Both the position numbers and the translations under genes were made by a program. From UKL13-2 sp964417885 (GTDB lineage: Bacteria; Pseudomonadota; Gammaproteobacteria; Burkholderiales; Usitatibacteraceae), in NCBI GenBank assembly GCA_964417885.1, contig CAYQKN010000049.1:1-25249 (forward strand): 25,249 bases of DNA, in the 5' to 3' direction. The first letter of the stretch is position 1. Every line of letters starts with the position of its first letter. The notes beneath the pieces are model-generated. The model did not search any database, was not told the DNA's origin, and saw only the letters and a program-made list of their open reading frames with translations. Below are positions 22,792-25,249 of this stretch, one piece after another.

Positions 22792-23832
22792 ATGAACCCA
22801 GGCAACCCAATCGATGCATTTCGCCGCAACGCCATCTGCCGCGACCTTGACGATGCGGCGGTGACGCAGCTGTTCGCGCTGGCCGAGCCGGTTTCGTTTG
22901 TCACCGGCAGCCGCATCGTGCGACAGGCGGAATCGTCGCGCGGTGCCTACCTGTTGCGCGAGGGAACGGTCGAAGTGTGCGTGTCACTGCCCGGCGGCGG
23001 CGAGAAGACCGTCGCCACCCTGGCCGATGGCAGCATGTTCGGCGAGATGGCGTTGCTGGAGCACGGCCAGTGCAGCGCCGGCGTGGTGGCGGTGACGCAC
23101 GTCGACGGCTGGTTCATCGAGCGTGAACCGTTTCGTGCACTGACCGCCGGGCGCAACCCGGCCGCGCTGGCGATTGCCCGAACCATCACCGCCGGCCTGG
23201 TCGAGCGGCTGGTGGCGCTGAACGCGGAACTGGCCCGGCACCCCGCGCCGGAGGATCGGCCGCTGCCGGCAGGCGGTGAAATGGCGCCGGCTGCAGATCC
23301 GCTGTCGGGCGTGCCGCGACGCACCCAGGCCGAATTTGATTTCCGCGACTTCCTGCCGGTGCTGCCGTTTTTCCGCGATTTTTCACCGAATGAAATCGAT
23401 GCGGTTTGCGCCCGGGCCAGGGTGGTCGATATTCCGCGCGGCCACGGCGTGTTCGTGGCGGGGCAGCCGGCAACGGCGTGTTTCCTGGTGGTGCGCGGCG
23501 CGGTCGAGGCGTGTGCCGCCATTGGCGGCCATGAGCGGCGCATGGCCCTGCTGGGTCCCGGCACGCTGGTCGGCTATCTCAGCGTGCTGCGCGGCACCGC
23601 GCACGGCGCCACGGCGCGGGCGCGCGAACAGGCCCTGCTGCTTGAGTTTGCCGCGGCGGACTTCATGTCGATCTACCACGGTGTTTCCGGTGCCGACGTC
23701 AAGATGCAGCATGCGATCCACCGCAACCTGCTGCAATCGCTGGCCCGCAGCAATTCGCAGTTGTCGCGGCTGGTGACCCAGGCGCGGCTGAGCGAGGCGC
23801 TGCAGGCGCGGCTGCTGGGTGCCTCGGTCTGA
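22792..23832 (+). CDS. Protein with two tandem cyclic-nucleotide-binding domains, no DNA-binding domain
   Basis: The 346-residue protein has two cNMP-binding folds. The first (about 10-130) has the GSMFGEMALLEHGQCSAGVV phosphate-binding-cassette region; the second (about 190-310) has FFRDFSPNEIDAVC, GVFVAGQPATACFLVVRG and a diverged cassette (GTLVGYLSVLRGTAHGATA). There is no helix-turn-helix, kinase or channel domain. The C-terminus is a short helix rich in Ala/Leu/Gln/Arg. The first cassette keeps the Gly-Glu pattern (FGEMAL) used for ribose contact; the second lacks that glutamate (VGYLSV), so it may not bind a nucleotide. It may act as a cAMP- or other cNMP-responsive scaffold. The start lacks a clear ribosome binding site. 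Confidence 0.87.
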   Translation: MNPGNPIDAFRRNAICRDLDDAAVTQLFALAEPVSFVTGSRIVRQAESSRGAYLLREGTVEVCVSLPGGGEKTVATLADGSMFGEMALLEHGQCSAGVVAVTHVDGWFIEREPFRALTAGRNPAALAIARTITAGLVERLVALNAELARHPAPEDRPLPAGGEMAPAADPLSGVPRRTQAEFDFRDFLPVLPFFRDFSPNEIDAVCARARVVDIPRGHGVFVAGQPATACFLVVRGAVEACAAIGGHERRMALLGPGTLVGYLSVLRGTAHGATARAREQALLLEFAAADFMSIYHGVSGADVKMQHAIHRNLLQSLARSNSQLSRLVTQARLSEALQARLLGASV

Positions 23833-23836
23833 GGGT

Positions 23837-23866
23837 TTGGGAAGCGCCGGCGCCAGCCCGTAGAAT
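23837..23866 (+). promoter_or_regulatory. Possible promoter of tamA
   Basis: TTGGGA (23837-23842) and TAGAAT (23861-23866) are spaced by 18 bases, close to sigma-70 consensus spacing. This would start the RNA near 23873, after the in-frame ATG at 23865, and favours translation from the GTG at 23913. Confidence 0.4.
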
Positions 23867-23912
23867 GACGGGTGACCCTGATCCCCGCCCCCTTCGTTCG
23901 TTGCAGCGCATC

Positions 23913-25249
23913 GTGAGTCCGTTTTCCTCCCGCTTGTACCTGTGTGTGCTGCTTGCCGTTTGCAGCCTGCCGCCGGTCGTCGTGCGGGCACAGGATGCGG
24001 CCATGCCGCCGGCGACCGGGCAACCGCCGGCCGTCGACTACGACATCGAGATCGACGCGCCCGAGGGCATTCGCCTGTTCCTGCTGGAGAACCTGACGCT
24101 GCAGAAATGGCGCGGTAACGAGCGCGTCGATGCCGAGCAGCTGAAACGGCTGGTGGACGCGGCGCGCGGCGAAATCGCCACCCTGCTGGGCAGCGAGGGC
24201 TACTACGCGCCGCGCATCGACAGCACCCTGGACCAGGTCGGCAACAAGTGGAAGGCGCGCTTTGCCATCGTGCCCAACGAACTGGCGCGGGTGGGCAACG
24301 TGCAGCTGGATTTCACCGGCGCCATTACCGGCGCGGCGGCCGACCTGCGTCCATCGATCGACGCCCTGCGTGCCGAGTGGGCGCTGAACAAGGGCGACAT
24401 TTTCCGCCAGTCGAACTGGGAGGCGGCCAAGCGCAACCTGGTGCAGGACATGTCGCTGGTGCGCTATCCGTTGGCGGAGCTGGCCGACAGCCGTGCCGAG
24501 GTGGACGTGAAAACCGGCCTGGTCGCGCTCACGCTCACCGTCAACAGCGGCCCGGCGGTGGTGTTCGGTGAACTGGTGATCAGCGGCCTCGCGCGCTTCC
24601 CGGCCTCGACCATCAGCAATCTCAATCCGATCCGCGCCGGCCGCGCCTATCGCCAGGCGCAGCTGATCGAATTCCAGCGCCGGCTGCAGGACACCGGCTA
24701 CTTCCAGCGGGTCGAGGTCAGCGCCGAGCTTGAGGTCGCCGCGACCGTCGCGCCGGCCAATGCGGACCCGACCCGGCCCGATGTTGCACGGGTCGCGCCG
24801 GTGCGGGTGACGGTGGAAGAACAGAAGCTGCAGCGGGTCGAGCTGGGCGCCGGCTACAGCACCAATACCGGCTCGCGCGGCCAGGTATCGTACGAGCGGC
24901 TCAACCTGTTTGGCAGCGCGGTGCGGCTCAAGTCCGCGCTGCTGCTGGAAACGCGCAAGCAGTCGGGCCAGCTGAGCTTCGCCTTTCCGACCAGCGCCGC
25001 CGGTGAACGCGACAGCGTCTCCGCCTGGCTCAAGCGCGAGGACGTGCAGAACGAAACCACCCGCACCAGCAGTGTCGCGGCGACCCGCGCCTGGGGACGT
25101 CCGGCCAATGAAACCACCGTGACCGTGCTCTACAGCCGTGAGCGCAAGGATGTGACCGGCGACAGCGGCATCGAGACCACCTTCAACCAGAGCCTGTCGG
25201 CCAATCTCGGCCAAACCTGGCGGCGCACCGACAATCTGCTTTCGCCCAC
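23913..25249 (+). CDS. tamA: Autotransporter assembly factor TamA (BamA/Omp85 family), cut by window edge
   Basis: About 445 residues are in the window and the frame stays open to the edge. A signal peptide (hydrophobic LYLCVLLAVCSLPPVVV, likely cut near VRAQ) is followed by POTRA domains. The first starts DIEIDAPEGIRLFLLENLTL; the last contains VVFGELVISGLARFP and ends TGYFQRVEVSAEL. The outer-membrane barrel begins ELGAGYSTNTGSRGQVSYER. TamA works with the inner-membrane protein TamB in placing outer-membrane proteins and in lipid transport; tamB often follows and would lie beyond this window. The start is uncertain: GTG 23913 gives a standard leader, TTG 23901 and ATG 23865 are in frame upstream, and none has a good ribosome binding site. 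Confidence 0.88.
   Translation, partial: MSPFSSRLYLCVLLAVCSLPPVVVRAQDAAMPPATGQPPAVDYDIEIDAPEGIRLFLLENLTLQKWRGNERVDAEQLKRLVDAARGEIATLLGSEGYYAPRIDSTLDQVGNKWKARFAIVPNELARVGNVQLDFTGAITGAAADLRPSIDALRAEWALNKGDIFRQSNWEAAKRNLVQDMSLVRYPLAELADSRAEVDVKTGLVALTLTVNSGPAVVFGELVISGLARFPASTISNLNPIRAGRAYRQAQLIEFQRRLQDTGYFQRVEVSAELEVAATVAPANADPTRPDVARVAPVRVTVEEQKLQRVELGAGYSTNTGSRGQVSYERLNLFGSAVRLKSALLLETRKQSGQLSFAFPTSAAGERDSVSAWLKREDVQNETTRTSSVAATRAWGRPANETTVTVLYSRERKDVTGDSGIETTFNQSLSANLGQTWRRTDNLLSP

Overview
The window is GC-rich chromosomal DNA with tightly packed genes on both strands. Its gene families (Tex, TamA, Sox proteins, DUF1631, tandem cNMP domains, Icc/CpdA phosphodiesterase) point to a Gram-negative proteobacterium, probably a gamma- or betaproteobacterium of the Xanthomonadales/Burkholderiales kind. 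That placement is an inference from gene content. I see no tRNA, rRNA, CRISPR array, transposase or phage gene.

Layout. 1-605 (-) is the N-terminal part of tex, divergent from a cysteine synthase (738-1655, +). A small zinc-ribbon membrane protein (1666-2085, -) is followed by a CpdA-type cAMP phosphodiesterase (2218-3015, +). Next, all on +, come a DUF1631 protein, an oligopeptide-type solute-binding protein without its transporter, a DUF2236/MpaB-family oxygenase-like protein and a 7TMR-DISM GGDEF diguanylate cyclase. A MmcQ/YjbR protein (-) is divergent from an exported cyclophilin that carries two C-terminal 'LWWNANESGWG' repeats. A VanY-type carboxypeptidase and an exported methyltransferase-like protein (+) follow, then a secreted M3 metallopeptidase (-).

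The most distinctive part is 16437-21235, all on the minus strand. In transcription order it encodes a [2Fe-2S] subunit and a Tat-exported molybdopterin subunit of an IorAB-type hydroxylase, then SoxX, a SoxY-like carrier ending in AACIED instead of GGCGG, SoxZ and SoxA. No SoxB or SoxCD is present. The start and stop codons within iorAB, between soxX and soxY, and between soxZ and soxA overlap, so these are compact operons. The set looks like a periplasmic redox module built on Sox carrier parts, probably distinct from standard thiosulfate oxidation.

The right end has a YafJ-like class II glutamine amidotransferase with a small zinc-ribbon/TM protein (-), a two-domain cyclic-nucleotide-binding protein (+), and the N-terminal two thirds or so of TamA (+), cut by the window edge. 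Signalling genes recur (CpdA, a diguanylate cyclase, a tandem cNMP protein) but they are not linked in one operon.

In the non-coding DNA, one hairpin repeat family occurs three times (about 3047-3098, 14317-14382 and 21451-21505). Each copy lies just 3' of a gene and in the same orientation relative to that gene. A second, dRS3-like inverted-repeat element lies at 14177-14285.
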